A stretch of 32,945 nucleotides of DNA from Ruminiclostridium sp. Lineage in GTDB: Bacteria > Bacillota > Clostridia > Oscillospirales > Ruminococcaceae. Below the pieces are notes generated by a model. It was not told where the DNA came from. It made no database searches and was given only the letters and a program-made list of their open reading frames with translations. How positions within the stretch are numbered: position 1 is the stretch's first letter; every line of letters begins with the position of its first letter. This document shows positions 24,249-31,703 of this stretch, piece by piece. Position numbers and translations under genes: made by a program. The stretch is from assembly GCA_017395555.1 (NCBI GenBank), contig JAFPUE010000079.1, forward strand, positions 1-32,945. Direction: 5' to 3'.

Positions 24249-26482
24249 GCTTTTTAAAGGGTGCGGCTTTAAGCGCGGCGGGGTTCCTGCTGGGGCTTAC
24301 GCGGCTGTTCGGTTTTCCCGCGCCTTTTGCCGCAGCGGGAATAGCTGCCGCGGACGGTCTCGGCTGCGTTTTCCTGTTTGTCGGAGCGGCTGCCGGCTAC
24401 ACTATAAACGGCGGACTTGAGACCTGCGTACACTACATAACCGCAATGGGCGCGCTTACGATATTGAAGCTGATAACGGGGATATTCGCGCCGAAGAAAT
24501 CCTCCGAGTTTTTCAGGATAATCATGTCTGTGGCGGCGGGAGCTGCCGTGTTCGCGGCAAACTTTCTCGGTGCGCACGGAGTTTACGAAATATTCATTTC
24601 CGCAGCTTTCGCGGTCATATCCGCAGTATTCGCCTACTGCGCAGACAAGCTCCGTGCATCCGGGGTACGCGCTGCTGTATCCGGTCATAAGGCAGGCTCG
24701 GCTGCCGCGGTATGCGTGCTTTTCGTGCTTGTTACGGCAGCCCTCACGAGCTTACAGATCGGCGTAGTGAATGCGGGCGTATTCGTCTCGGTGCTTGCCG
24801 TGCTTTATTCCTCGGAGGTCAAAGCCGGAGCAATGGCCGCGGTATGTGCGGTGCTTTCCTCTGCGGGAATAGCCGCGGGCAATACCGACTTCGCCGCCTC
24901 ATGCATAATGATCTCGGTGACGGCACCGGTGATAATGCTGCTCGGACGCTTCGGCAGGATAACCCGCGCCTGTGCGTTCATATTCACTGTGAGTGCGGGG
25001 CTGATAATAACGGGAATGACGGAAACGAACGGTACCGCGGCTATATCAGCTATCGCAGCAGCTGTTCTGTATATGATCATACCGGGAAAGGTCTCGCCGT
25101 TTGCGGCATTTACCGAAAAAGCCGAGATAGTCTCGGCGGCTTCATCATACTCCGCTTTCGGGGAAAAACTTGCATATATGAGCGAGACGGTTGAGGAAAT
25201 GCGCTCTGCCGTGATACGGACTGCCGACGCGCTCGAAACGGACAATATCCGCGATATCTCGTGGGTGTACAACAAAGCAGCCGACAAGGTCTGCAAAAAC
25301 TGCCCGTCCAATATGAAGTGCTGGGGGAAGCTGTACAACGAGACTTCCGATGTTATGAACAAGGCTGTGAACGTGCTGAAAAACGGCAGCTTTGTGAGCG
25401 TGTCCGATCTCGGTGCGCACATAGCCGTAAGCTGCCAGGAGCGGGACAGACTCGCCGAGGCGCTCAACAAGCAGTACGCCGTGTACTGCTCGGCGGAGAC
25501 GGCGGCGAGGAAGGTAGCGGAAATGCGCAGTGTGCTTACCTCGCAGCTCGGAGCAACCGGAAAGATGCTCAAAAAGATGTCGGAGGATATAGACAACTGC
25601 GATTCTTATGACGAGGAAGCGGCAATTATGGCGGAATCCCTGTTCGCTGACGCGGGACTGTACAAGCCCTCCGTTGTCGCTATGGTCATAAACGGGCGGC
25701 TGTGTATCGACGCTTACGGAAAGGGTGAGCTTCACGTTGCGCCCGATGAGCTTGCGGACAGGCTTTCCTTCGCGCTTCGGCACGAGTTTGACCTGCCGGT
25801 CATAACGAACGGCACGGAAAGGCTGCATATAACAGTGTCCGAGCGGGCAAAGTTCGATGCGCAGATAAAGGTGTTCCGCAGAAACAAAGCCGGGAGCCGC
25901 CACAGCGGAGACTGCTCGGAGTGCTTCAATGACGGCAGAGGGTATGTTTATATGATACTCTCTGACGGAATGGGCAGCGGCAGCCGCGCCCGTATCGACA
26001 GCGCGTTCTCATGCGGGATGCTGACAAAGCTGCTAAAGGCGGGCATTGATCTCGACGCATCTCTCGATATGCTCAACACTTCCCTGCTCGTCAAGTCATC
26101 CGACGAGAGCTTTGCAACGCTCGATCTGTGCAGGATAGACCTGAACACAGGAGATGTGCTGCTGTGCAAGGCGGGCGGAGCTTCAACATATATCCGCTGC
26201 GGAGAGACCTTCGCAGAGATAGGTGAAGAGGGCGTGCCGCTCGGTATCAGCTTTGAGGCGGATTATAAGGGCAAGCTGTTCAGGATATCCGAGGGCGATA
26301 TCATCATCATGACCAGCGACGGCGCGGAGCTTGACAGGAAATGGCTCGAACAGACCGTCATGCGTGACAAAAACGCCGATATAGACAGGATAGTCGAGAC
26401 GGCAGGCGAAGCGCTGCGGCTGTCGGCGGACAAGAACGAGGACGATGATATGACGGTCATCGGCGTAAAGCTCATAAGATAG
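24200..26482 (+). CDS. spoIIE: Stage II sporulation protein E (SpoIIE), PP2C phosphatase
   Basis: 760 residues. The N-terminal third has about ten hydrophobic segments (roughly 15-310). A central cytoplasmic region with a Cys-x2-Cys pair (NCPSNMKC, about 375) follows. The C-terminal PP2C domain (about 580-760) carries the metal-binding ILSDGMGSGS, SDGAEL and EDDDMTVIGVKL motifs. SpoIIE dephosphorylates SpoIIAA to activate sigma-F in the forespore and also helps polar septation. The ATG at 24200 has AAAGGA 8-9 bases upstream; a frame extension to 24155 has no ribosome binding site. It begins 80 bases after rsmA. No clear terminator follows it. Confidence 0.93.
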   Translation: MERSIASEHSVGERDIGFLKGAALSAAGFLLGLTRLFGFPAPFAAAGIAAADGLGCVFLFVGAAAGYTINGGLETCVHYITAMGALTILKLITGIFAPKKSSEFFRIIMSVAAGAAVFAANFLGAHGVYEIFISAAFAVISAVFAYCADKLRASGVRAAVSGHKAGSAAAVCVLFVLVTAALTSLQIGVVNAGVFVSVLAVLYSSEVKAGAMAAVCAVLSSAGIAAGNTDFAASCIMISVTAPVIMLLGRFGRITRACAFIFTVSAGLIITGMTETNGTAAISAIAAAVLYMIIPGKVSPFAAFTEKAEIVSAASSYSAFGEKLAYMSETVEEMRSAVIRTADALETDNIRDISWVYNKAADKVCKNCPSNMKCWGKLYNETSDVMNKAVNVLKNGSFVSVSDLGAHIAVSCQERDRLAEALNKQYAVYCSAETAARKVAEMRSVLTSQLGATGKMLKKMSEDIDNCDSYDEEAAIMAESLFADAGLYKPSVVAMVINGRLCIDAYGKGELHVAPDELADRLSFALRHEFDLPVITNGTERLHITVSERAKFDAQIKVFRRNKAGSRHSGDCSECFNDGRGYVYMILSDGMGSGSRARIDSAFSCGMLTKLLKAGIDLDASLDMLNTSLLVKSSDESFATLDLCRIDLNTGDVLLCKAGGASTYIRCGETFAEIGEEGVPLGISFEADYKGKLFRISEGDIIIMTSDGAELDRKWLEQTVMRDKNADIDRIVETAGEALRLSADKNEDDDMTVIGVKLIR

Positions 26483-26575
26483 TATGAGCCGGGATATGAT
26501 AATAACTATTATTTTCAACATTTATTGCTGTTAGTTTTTGGCAACTATGACAAATCCACCGCTTTGCTCATTTTT

Positions 26576-26617
26576 TTCGACATTCTTATTGCAAATTGAC
26601 CGATTTTGTGGTATAAT
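26576..26617 (+). promoter_or_regulatory. Strong sigma-A promoter with adjacent 0A box, driving the low-complexity/GT-like pair
   Basis: -35 TTGCAA (26589-26594), 17-base spacer, perfect -10 TATAAT (26612-26617) with an extended TGG before it. A perfect TTCGACA (26576-26582) in a T-rich context lies 6 bases upstream of the -35 box and matches the Spo0A box in reverse orientation. Its position could support activation or repression. Confidence 0.65.
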
Positions 26618-26626
26618 TTATAAATA

Positions 26627-26682
26627 ATATTATGCCTAAATGTGTCTTTCTTCGGTCAAATTGCCAATAATAGGCATAATAT
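26627..26682 (+). promoter_or_regulatory. 5' leader hairpin before the low-complexity protein gene
   Basis: A perfect 12-bp inverted repeat (ATATTATGCCTA at 26627-26638, complement at 26671-26682) with a 32-base loop begins a few bases after the expected transcription start. It holds two in-frame ATG codons (26642 and 26681), neither with a good ribosome binding site. It may stabilise the mRNA or regulate translation. Confidence 0.6.
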
Positions 26683-26716
26683 GTCGTACATTTGTGTAAA
26701 GCGAGGTGAATATCCG

Positions 26717-27652
26717 GTGAGGAACTGCGACTGGTATCTTTGGCTGAACGGCAAAAAAGTCCGCAATATCAGAGAGCTTCGCGAAAACTTCGACACTGCG
26801 GTGCTTATCGGATATTTTCTCGGCGGAAGCCTGTTGAAATGGCTTTCCGATATAGGTGAATTCAGCATCGTTGAACGCCTGAACAAAACCGACAGAAACG
26901 GCGACATTGGCTCGCAGCTGAAATACGCGTTCGGTGTAAATCCCGATGAGAACGCCGTTTATGACAGAACAGCGGAGTACGCGAGCGCTGAGGTATCCGT
27001 TCCTGCGGAGACAGCGGCAGATGCGGGAATGTCCGAAGTCGGTATCTGTACCGGGTCTTTCTACGGAAACATCGGCTCGTTCTACGGAGATATCTGTTCG
27101 TTCACAAATACGTTCCTGTTCTCGCCTTCCGTAACCGGCTCATTCGGAACAGTAAGCTCCTTCTACGGCGCGGTTGAGACAACAGGTGCAGGTGTAGGCT
27201 CAGGCTACGGTTCCGGCATTTTAGCGAGCTCTTATGCGGCGCTTGTCTCCGGACAGGCACTCAATGTATCTTCATACGGCGGCGGCTCCGGTTTTTACTT
27301 CCGGGCGGGTCTTGCCGGATTCGGAGCAGGAGCGGGTTCGTTCTCATACTACGTCGGCTCCTACAAGATAAGCAGCTTCAATACGCTTTTCGGAAATCTC
27401 GGTAAATACGGCTCGTACAAGGGCTTCTATGCCGGCTCATTCGGACTTTCGATGCTGTCGGGTCTCATACCCGACTCCGGTATCTCCGGCTCGGGCGGCA
27501 GCTTCGGGCATATCGGCGGATTTTTCGGCGAGGGCAGCTTTTACAGAAGCGCAGACGGTGTCGTTATCACAGCCGAGGAATACCACAGAACGCTGATCAA
27601 CCTTTCATCATGCCCGCTCAACGCCTACGGATACGGTATCAATCTGATATGA
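26717..27652 (+). CDS. Unrecognised Gly/Ser/aromatic low-complexity protein
   Basis: About 311 residues. I recognise no family. The N-terminal 60 residues look folded and helical (WYLWLNGKKVRNIRELRENFD... YFLGG.LLKWL), followed by an acidic/Ala-rich stretch. From about 112 to 285 the protein is dominated by Gly, Ser, Tyr and Phe, with 14 [G/S/C]-S-[F/Y] tripeptides such as GSFYG and SSYGG. It ends in a more ordinary segment (VVITAEEYHRT...NAYGYGINLI). No signal peptide or membrane helix is evident. I choose the GTG at 26717, 8 bases after GAGGTG; upstream ATGs at 26642 and 26681 sit in a leader hairpin. It overlaps the next gene by 4 bases (ATGA). An assembly-forming or surface/spore-associated role is only a guess from composition. 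Confidence 0.7.
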   Translation: MRNCDWYLWLNGKKVRNIRELRENFDTAVLIGYFLGGSLLKWLSDIGEFSIVERLNKTDRNGDIGSQLKYAFGVNPDENAVYDRTAEYASAEVSVPAETAADAGMSEVGICTGSFYGNIGSFYGDICSFTNTFLFSPSVTGSFGTVSSFYGAVETTGAGVGSGYGSGILASSYAALVSGQALNVSSYGGGSGFYFRAGLAGFGAGAGSFSYYVGSYKISSFNTLFGNLGKYGSYKGFYAGSFGLSMLSGLIPDSGISGSGGSFGHIGGFFGEGSFYRSADGVVITAEEYHRTLINLSSCPLNAYGYGINLI

Positions 27653-28485
27653 ACGGGATACATGTAAACTCATCCGCACCGTTTTTCGCACGCAGGACCG
27701 GTGCGGAATTTTCGATAGAGAAGTTCAGCCTTTACTGTGAAGTGATCTCCGCTTTGCAGTGGCGGAAAATGAACGGCGACATATTCATGATAACGGACAG
27801 GACGGCAGGTGCCTTTTACCGGAAATGCGGCATCGAAAAGGTCTGGAACGGTATCAGCGAGAGCATACCTCAGGATATTGAGGGCATTGACCCGCTGATG
27901 TTCTGGGCTGCGGGCAAGCTGATAGCTCTGCGGGATATACCGGATAACGCCGCGCTTGTTGACGAGGATCTTGTGATCTGGAAAACTCTTGCTCTGTCGG
28001 ATACGGCAGTTACCGTAGCACACCGCGAGTACCTCTCCCCCGAGATCTACCCCGATCCGTCTCTTTTCGGAGTCAGCGGTTTTCCGCTTCTTGACCGGCT
28101 TGACAAGTCTGTGCTTCCCTGCAACACCGCTTTTTTGTATATACCGGACGCTTCTTTCCGTGTTTTCTACGCGAGTCAGGCGATAGCGTTCATGAAGGCT
28201 ACTTCTATGAACAAGTGTGATGACAGGCTTTGCAGAATGGTCTTCGCGGAGCAGAGACTTCTCGCTATGCTGTGCGGGCTTACAGACACTCCGATAGAAA
28301 CCCTTATGGATATGAACAGGCTTTTTGTGGCGCAGGACGACTACACTCACCTGTGGGGAGCGAAGCAGGCTATGCGCGACAACGAGGATTACCGGAACGG
28401 CTTTGTCGAAAGGTGCAGGAACCGCATACGCACCGACTTTCCCGAGTACACTTATGTTATAGAAGCGATAGATGCTTTGGAATGA
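27649..28485 (+). CDS. Glycosyltransferase-like protein (resembles DUF6734)
   Basis: 278 residues. The layout recalls the DUF6734 group: a short opening strand with HVNSSAPFFARR, then a region FMITDRTAGAFYRKCGI (the strand-turn where these proteins read a nucleotide-sugar-like pocket), then W-A-A-G-K-L-x-A followed by VDEDLVIWKTL, where D105-E106-D107 takes the place of the GT-A D-x-D metal motif. This is assigned from memory of the pattern; a search is needed to settle it. It is translationally coupled to the low-complexity gene by an ATGA overlap and has no visible ribosome binding site of its own, suggesting that the two products are made in fixed proportion and may act together. Confidence 0.55.
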   Translation: MNGIHVNSSAPFFARRTGAEFSIEKFSLYCEVISALQWRKMNGDIFMITDRTAGAFYRKCGIEKVWNGISESIPQDIEGIDPLMFWAAGKLIALRDIPDNAALVDEDLVIWKTLALSDTAVTVAHREYLSPEIYPDPSLFGVSGFPLLDRLDKSVLPCNTAFLYIPDASFRVFYASQAIAFMKATSMNKCDDRLCRMVFAEQRLLAMLCGLTDTPIETLMDMNRLFVAQDDYTHLWGAKQAMRDNEDYRNGFVERCRNRIRTDFPEYTYVIEAIDALE

Positions 28486-28488
28486 CAA

Positions 28489-28518
28489 AAAGCCCATGGA
28501 GACAGCTCCACGGGCTTT
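28489..28518. terminator. Bidirectional terminator between the GT-like gene and ireB
   Basis: A 13-bp stem with one imperfect pair (AAAGCCCATGGAG, 28489-28501; partner 28506-28518) and a 4-base loop. On the minus strand the imperfect pair becomes G-U and a TTTTT follows, so it is strong for ireB; on the plus strand it has a weaker T-rich tail. Confidence 0.85.
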
Positions 28519-28535
28519 ATCTTTGTCAATGCGGC

Positions 28536-28781
28536 TTATTCGCCGAGGTAATTCTTTACAAGTGCCTGAAGCAGCTCGTCACGGTCAATGCGTCTGATAA
28601 GGCTTCTTGCGTTGTTATATGTCGTTATGTATGTCGGATCCTCGGAGAGTATGTATCCGACAAGCTGGTTGATGGGATTATAGCCTTTTTCGTTGAGAGC
28701 CTGATATACCGTAGTAAGGATCTCTTTCATTTCATGATCGCGCTCGTCCTTAACGGAGAACGTCATTGTCTTATCCTGCAT
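28536..28781 (-). CDS. ireB: IreB family regulatory phosphoprotein (UPF0297)
   Basis: 81 residues. T-M-T-F-S near the start is the phosphorylated Thr region of Enterococcus IreB, and [33 protein letters not shown]...[14 protein letters not shown] is the highly conserved body. IreB is a substrate of the PASTA kinase IreK and dampens cephalosporin resistance in Enterococcus, so it probably links to the PrkC/PrpC pair in this window. AAGGAAGG precedes the ATG at 28781. In most Firmicutes it is next to yqgF/yrrK and yrzB; here it stands alone behind its own promoter. Confidence 0.95.
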   Translation of the reverse strand: MQDKTMTFSVKDERDHEMKEILTTVYQALNEKGYNPINQLVGYILSEDPTYITTYNNARSLIRRIDRDELLQALVKNYLGE

Positions 28782-28833
28782 TACACTTACCTTCCTTTAA
28801 AAATATAGTATGCCGGCTTGACTGCGCGGCAGA

Positions 28834-28847
28834 TGAACTTACGTTCA
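28834..28847. promoter_or_regulatory. LexA-like palindrome in the ireB leader
   Basis: TGAACTTACGTTCA has the GAAC-N4-GTTC core of the Gram-positive LexA/DinR box (CGAACRNRYGTTCG); the outer C and G are T and A. It sits about 20 bases downstream of the ireB -10 box. It may instead be a small leader hairpin. Confidence 0.3.
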
Positions 28848-28867
28848 AAATATTGTACTTCTATTCT

Positions 28868-28895
28868 ATTATACACATTTCTGCGAAAATTACAA
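28868..28895 (-). promoter_or_regulatory. Promoter of ireB
   Basis: Minus strand: TTGTAA (28895-28890), 16-base spacer, perfect TATAAT (28873-28868). The leader to the start codon is about 80 bases. Confidence 0.7.
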
Positions 28896-28968
28896 TAGTT
28901 TTTTCAAAAAAATCCGATTTTCTTTGAAAAGATAAAAAAATATTGTGCATTTTTATCAATAATGACTA

Positions 28969-28997
28969 TTGAAAGATAAAATAAGTTTTGCTATAAT
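28969..28997 (+). promoter_or_regulatory. Promoter of the DivIVA-like/fumarase-beta unit
   Basis: TTGAAA (28969-28974), 17-base spacer, TATAAT (28992-28997) preceded by TGC, an extended -10. A leader of about 70 bases follows, with a possible stem (GGAAC 29009-29013 with GTTCC 29049-29053, TACC 29016-29019 with GGTA 29044-29047). Confidence 0.8.
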
Positions 28998-29072
28998 ATA
29001 AATATTAGGGAACTGTACCCCGTTTTTTGTCATATCTTTTCGCGGTAGGTTCCAAATTATGGAGGTAGCTAT

Positions 29073-31082
29073 ATGGCAGACGCTAAACAGCAGGATAAGT
29101 CCAAGGACAAGAAGGAAATAAACAGCGAAGGTGTCGGTTTTAAGACCGTCATGGGCGGTTTTGACAAAAACGAGGTAAATCTATACATAAACAAGCTGAA
29201 AAAGCAGATGAGGGAAGAACGTGCGGAACTTGAGAACCGCATCAACAATCTTCAGACCAACCTTGCTGACGCGAACAGAGAAGCTGCCCGCGCGGTAAAT
29301 GAGAAGAAGTCGGCCGAGCAGGCTTTTGCATCGGCTTCCGTTCCGGCTGCCAAGGACACCTCTGCGGAGACCAAAAAGCTCATCGCCGATCTTAAGGCAG
29401 AGAGCGACAGGAAGATAATGGAGCTTCGCAAGAGCGTACTCGACGAGCGCAGAAATGTCGCAAAGTTCGACAAGGAATGCGCTATGGCAAAGATGTCCGA
29501 GAAGAAGGTCCGCGAGGAGTTTGAAAAGCTCAAGAACAAGTACCTCGATCTCAAGAAGAAGGGCGGCGGCACTCCCGGCAAGGCTGTTACTACCAGCAAT
29601 GCCGATGAGGTAATGGCAGAAGCGAGCGCTTACGCAAAAGAGATCGTCGATGCTGCAAAGAGCTACGCGGCAGAGACCGTAAAGGCGTGCGACAAGTACA
29701 AGGCAGATGTCGAGACAGAGCTCAAGGCTCGTACTATCACGCTCAACGAAATAAAGGCAAAGCTCGACGAGCAGATCAATAAGACAACTGCTCAGCAGGC
29801 AAGCTCTGCTTCAAGAGTAAAGGAAGTCACCGAGAAGATCGGCGCACTCGCTGCCCTTTTCGATTCCTTCTCCGCACAGTTCAATTCCGTAAACTCACAG
29901 ATCAATTCCGTTACAGACAATATAGACGGTATCTGCAGGCAGTTCAATGATACTACCGCAAAGATCAGCGAAGCAACAAAGCAGATGAGCGGCTTCAACG
30001 ATACGCTCAGCGGCGCAAAGAATGAAATTGCAGGCATCTCCAAAGTCGTAAGCGACACAAAGGATCAGATCGAAGGCGCAAAGGGAAAAGTCGGCGAAGC
30101 AAAGGCTGCCGCAGATACACAGGCTGCCGCTGCCGATCTCTCGCCTATCTCTAAGATCGGTGAGGAGATCACACTCGCGGGCGGACCTCTTGTTGCAAAG
30201 CTTAATCTTCCCGTATTTGACGAGAGCAAATTCAACCTCGGCAGATTTGATGATCTCAAGAATAAGATCAAAGTCGAGACAACATTCGAGTCTGACGGTT
30301 CCGCCGCAGATGATGACGATGACGAGTTTAACGACAGCGGCATAATCAGTTCAATGTCCATGTCCATTGACAGCCCCGGAAATGACATTCCGAGCGATGA
30401 CGAGCTTATGTCCGATATGCCCGATATTATCAGTTCTCCTGCACTTGAAGACATTTCTTCCCCTGCAGCTCCTGCTCCCGCCCCTTCGAGACAGGCTCCC
30501 AGAGACAAGACTGACCGTCCCGGTCTCGATTCCAATTTCGAGGACTTCTTCCTTTCCGAACCGAAGGAAGACAATATGTCCGGGGATATCCCGCTTATAA
30601 ACACAGACGGTGTCGGTATGATCGACGACTTCTCGCTTGATGCCGCTCCCGAGCCTATAGGATCGGATTTTGACCTTGCTCCCATAGACGAGACGAAAGC
30701 TCCCGACAAGGGCAAGGATCTCGGCGAAGATATCTTTGATATAGCAATAAACCCGAAGAGCGCTGACGATGACACGCTCGCAAATATGATGGCTGACGCG
30801 AAGGCTGCTGAGGCTGCTTCCGATTTCGAGCTTACTCCCACAAATCTCAACTTCGACGAGTCCAATACAAAGTCGAGCAAAGCGGATTTTTCCGATGATT
30901 TCGGTGAATTTGCCGATCTCTTTGCAGCCGGCTCCACACAGACCACCCCGAAAGAGAAGAAATTTGAAAAGGCTCCGTTCAGAAAGCCTGCAAGCGACGA
31001 TCCTTGGAACTTCGGAAGCGAGTCCGATGATAACGAGTCCGGTCTGTCATCCGATTCTGACCTTTCAGACCTGCTTATATGA
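29073..31082 (+). CDS. DivIVA-like coiled-coil protein with acidic disordered C-terminus
   Basis: 669 residues. The N-terminal segment VGFKTVMGGFDKNEVNLYINKLKKQM (about 21-46) matches the membrane-curvature-binding motif of DivIVA/GpsB (F-x-x-x-x-G-F-D-x-x-E-V). Long coiled coils follow (about 45-165 and 175-345, Lys/Glu/Ala heptads with S/N-rich phases). After about 370 the protein is rich in Asp, Ser and Pro with DD and SS clusters, probably disordered, and includes several D-x-F-D/SP patches that could be phosphorylated. GGAGGT gives a clear start. No membrane helix is present. It should act as a scaffold at poles or division sites, perhaps under PASTA kinase control, though neither has been shown. 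It is coupled to the next gene by a 4-base ATGA overlap. Confidence 0.75.
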   Translation: MADAKQQDKSKDKKEINSEGVGFKTVMGGFDKNEVNLYINKLKKQMREERAELENRINNLQTNLADANREAARAVNEKKSAEQAFASASVPAAKDTSAETKKLIADLKAESDRKIMELRKSVLDERRNVAKFDKECAMAKMSEKKVREEFEKLKNKYLDLKKKGGGTPGKAVTTSNADEVMAEASAYAKEIVDAAKSYAAETVKACDKYKADVETELKARTITLNEIKAKLDEQINKTTAQQASSASRVKEVTEKIGALAALFDSFSAQFNSVNSQINSVTDNIDGICRQFNDTTAKISEATKQMSGFNDTLSGAKNEIAGISKVVSDTKDQIEGAKGKVGEAKAAADTQAAAADLSPISKIGEEITLAGGPLVAKLNLPVFDESKFNLGRFDDLKNKIKVETTFESDGSAADDDDDEFNDSGIISSMSMSIDSPGNDIPSDDELMSDMPDIISSPALEDISSPAAPAPAPSRQAPRDKTDRPGLDSNFEDFFLSEPKEDNMSGDIPLINTDGVGMIDDFSLDAAPEPIGSDFDLAPIDETKAPDKGKDLGEDIFDIAINPKSADDDTLANMMADAKAAEAASDFELTPTNLNFDESNTKSSKADFSDDFGEFADLFAAGSTQTTPKEKKFEKAPFRKPASDDPWNFGSESDDNESGLSSDSDLSDLLI

Positions 31083-31627
31083 GAAAAATAAATGTAGATC
31101 AGCTTAAAACCTTATCCCCCGAGCTTTGCGCCGGGGATAAGGTTCTGCTTTCGGGAACGGTGTACACCTCGCGTGATGCCGCCCATAAGCGCATATCCGA
31201 GCTTATCGCCGAGGGAAAGCCCCTTCCCTACGAGCTTGACGGCGCCGTAATTTATTATGCCGGCCCGACGGGAACAAAAGACGGTATGGTGATCGGCTCA
31301 TGCGGACCCACAACCTCCGGCAGAATGGATAAGTGGGCTCCGGATTTTCTTGACCGCGGACTTGCCGCAATGATCGGAAAGGGCGAACGCAGTCAGGCTG
31401 TCATTGACGCTATAGAACGCAACAAAGCCGTTTATTTCTGTGCGGTGGGAGGTGCCGGAGCACTCGCCTGCAAGTGCATAAAGAGCTGCGAAGTAATAGC
31501 TTTCGAGGATCTTGGCTGCGAAAGTGTCAAGAAGCTGTACATCGAGGACTTTCCGCTTACTGTTACTATTGACTGCCACGGCGGTAACATTTTTACTGAA
31601 GGGCGAAAAAAATATTGCAAATTGTAA
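31079..31627 (+). CDS. Class I fumarate hydratase beta subunit (C-terminal type)
   Basis: 182 residues, normal for a separate beta subunit (TtdB/FumA C-terminal family). Y-A-G-P-T-G-T-K-D-G-M-V-I-G-S-C-G-P-T-T-S-G-R-M-D (about 60-84) is the family signature, followed by GKGERSQAVID and the CAVGGAGALACKCI region. With an alpha subunit carrying the 4Fe-4S cluster it interconverts fumarate and malate or acts on tartrate. Only beta is present here; alpha is not in the window. The ATG overlaps the stop of the coiled-coil gene by 4 bases, an odd partner. The short frame lacks a good ribosome binding site, consistent with coupling. Confidence 0.85.
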   Translation: MRKINVDQLKTLSPELCAGDKVLLSGTVYTSRDAAHKRISELIAEGKPLPYELDGAVIYYAGPTGTKDGMVIGSCGPTTSGRMDKWAPDFLDRGLAAMIGKGERSQAVIDAIERNKAVYFCAVGGAGALACKCIKSCEVIAFEDLGCESVKKLYIEDFPLTVTIDCHGGNIFTEGRKKYCKL

Positions 31628-31644
31628 AAAAATCGCCAATCTTG

Positions 31645-31673
31645 TTGACAATGTGAATTTTTAGTGTTATAAT
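31645..31673 (+). promoter_or_regulatory. Perfect-consensus sigma-A promoter before the SigH-like gene
   Basis: TTGACA (31645-31650), 17-base spacer, TATAAT (31668-31673): both boxes match consensus exactly. The leader is about 25 bases. No terminator is visible after the fumarase gene, so read-through may add to it. Confidence 0.88.
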
Positions 31674-31703
31674 CTGTTTAGGTGTTCGGAAAGGGTGTTT
31701 TCT

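Noticed and set aside
26500-26516. Stem ATAATA/TATTAT after spoIIE as a terminator
   Set aside because: All A/T pairs with a 2-base loop and no T-run, so it would be too weak to terminate.
30065-30946. 293-residue minus-strand frame opposite the DivIVA-like gene
   Set aside because: It is Ser/Ala/Leu-rich nonsense lying antisense to a strong coding frame with a clear ribosome binding site; it has none of its own. It results from the Asp/Ser-rich codons of the sense gene.
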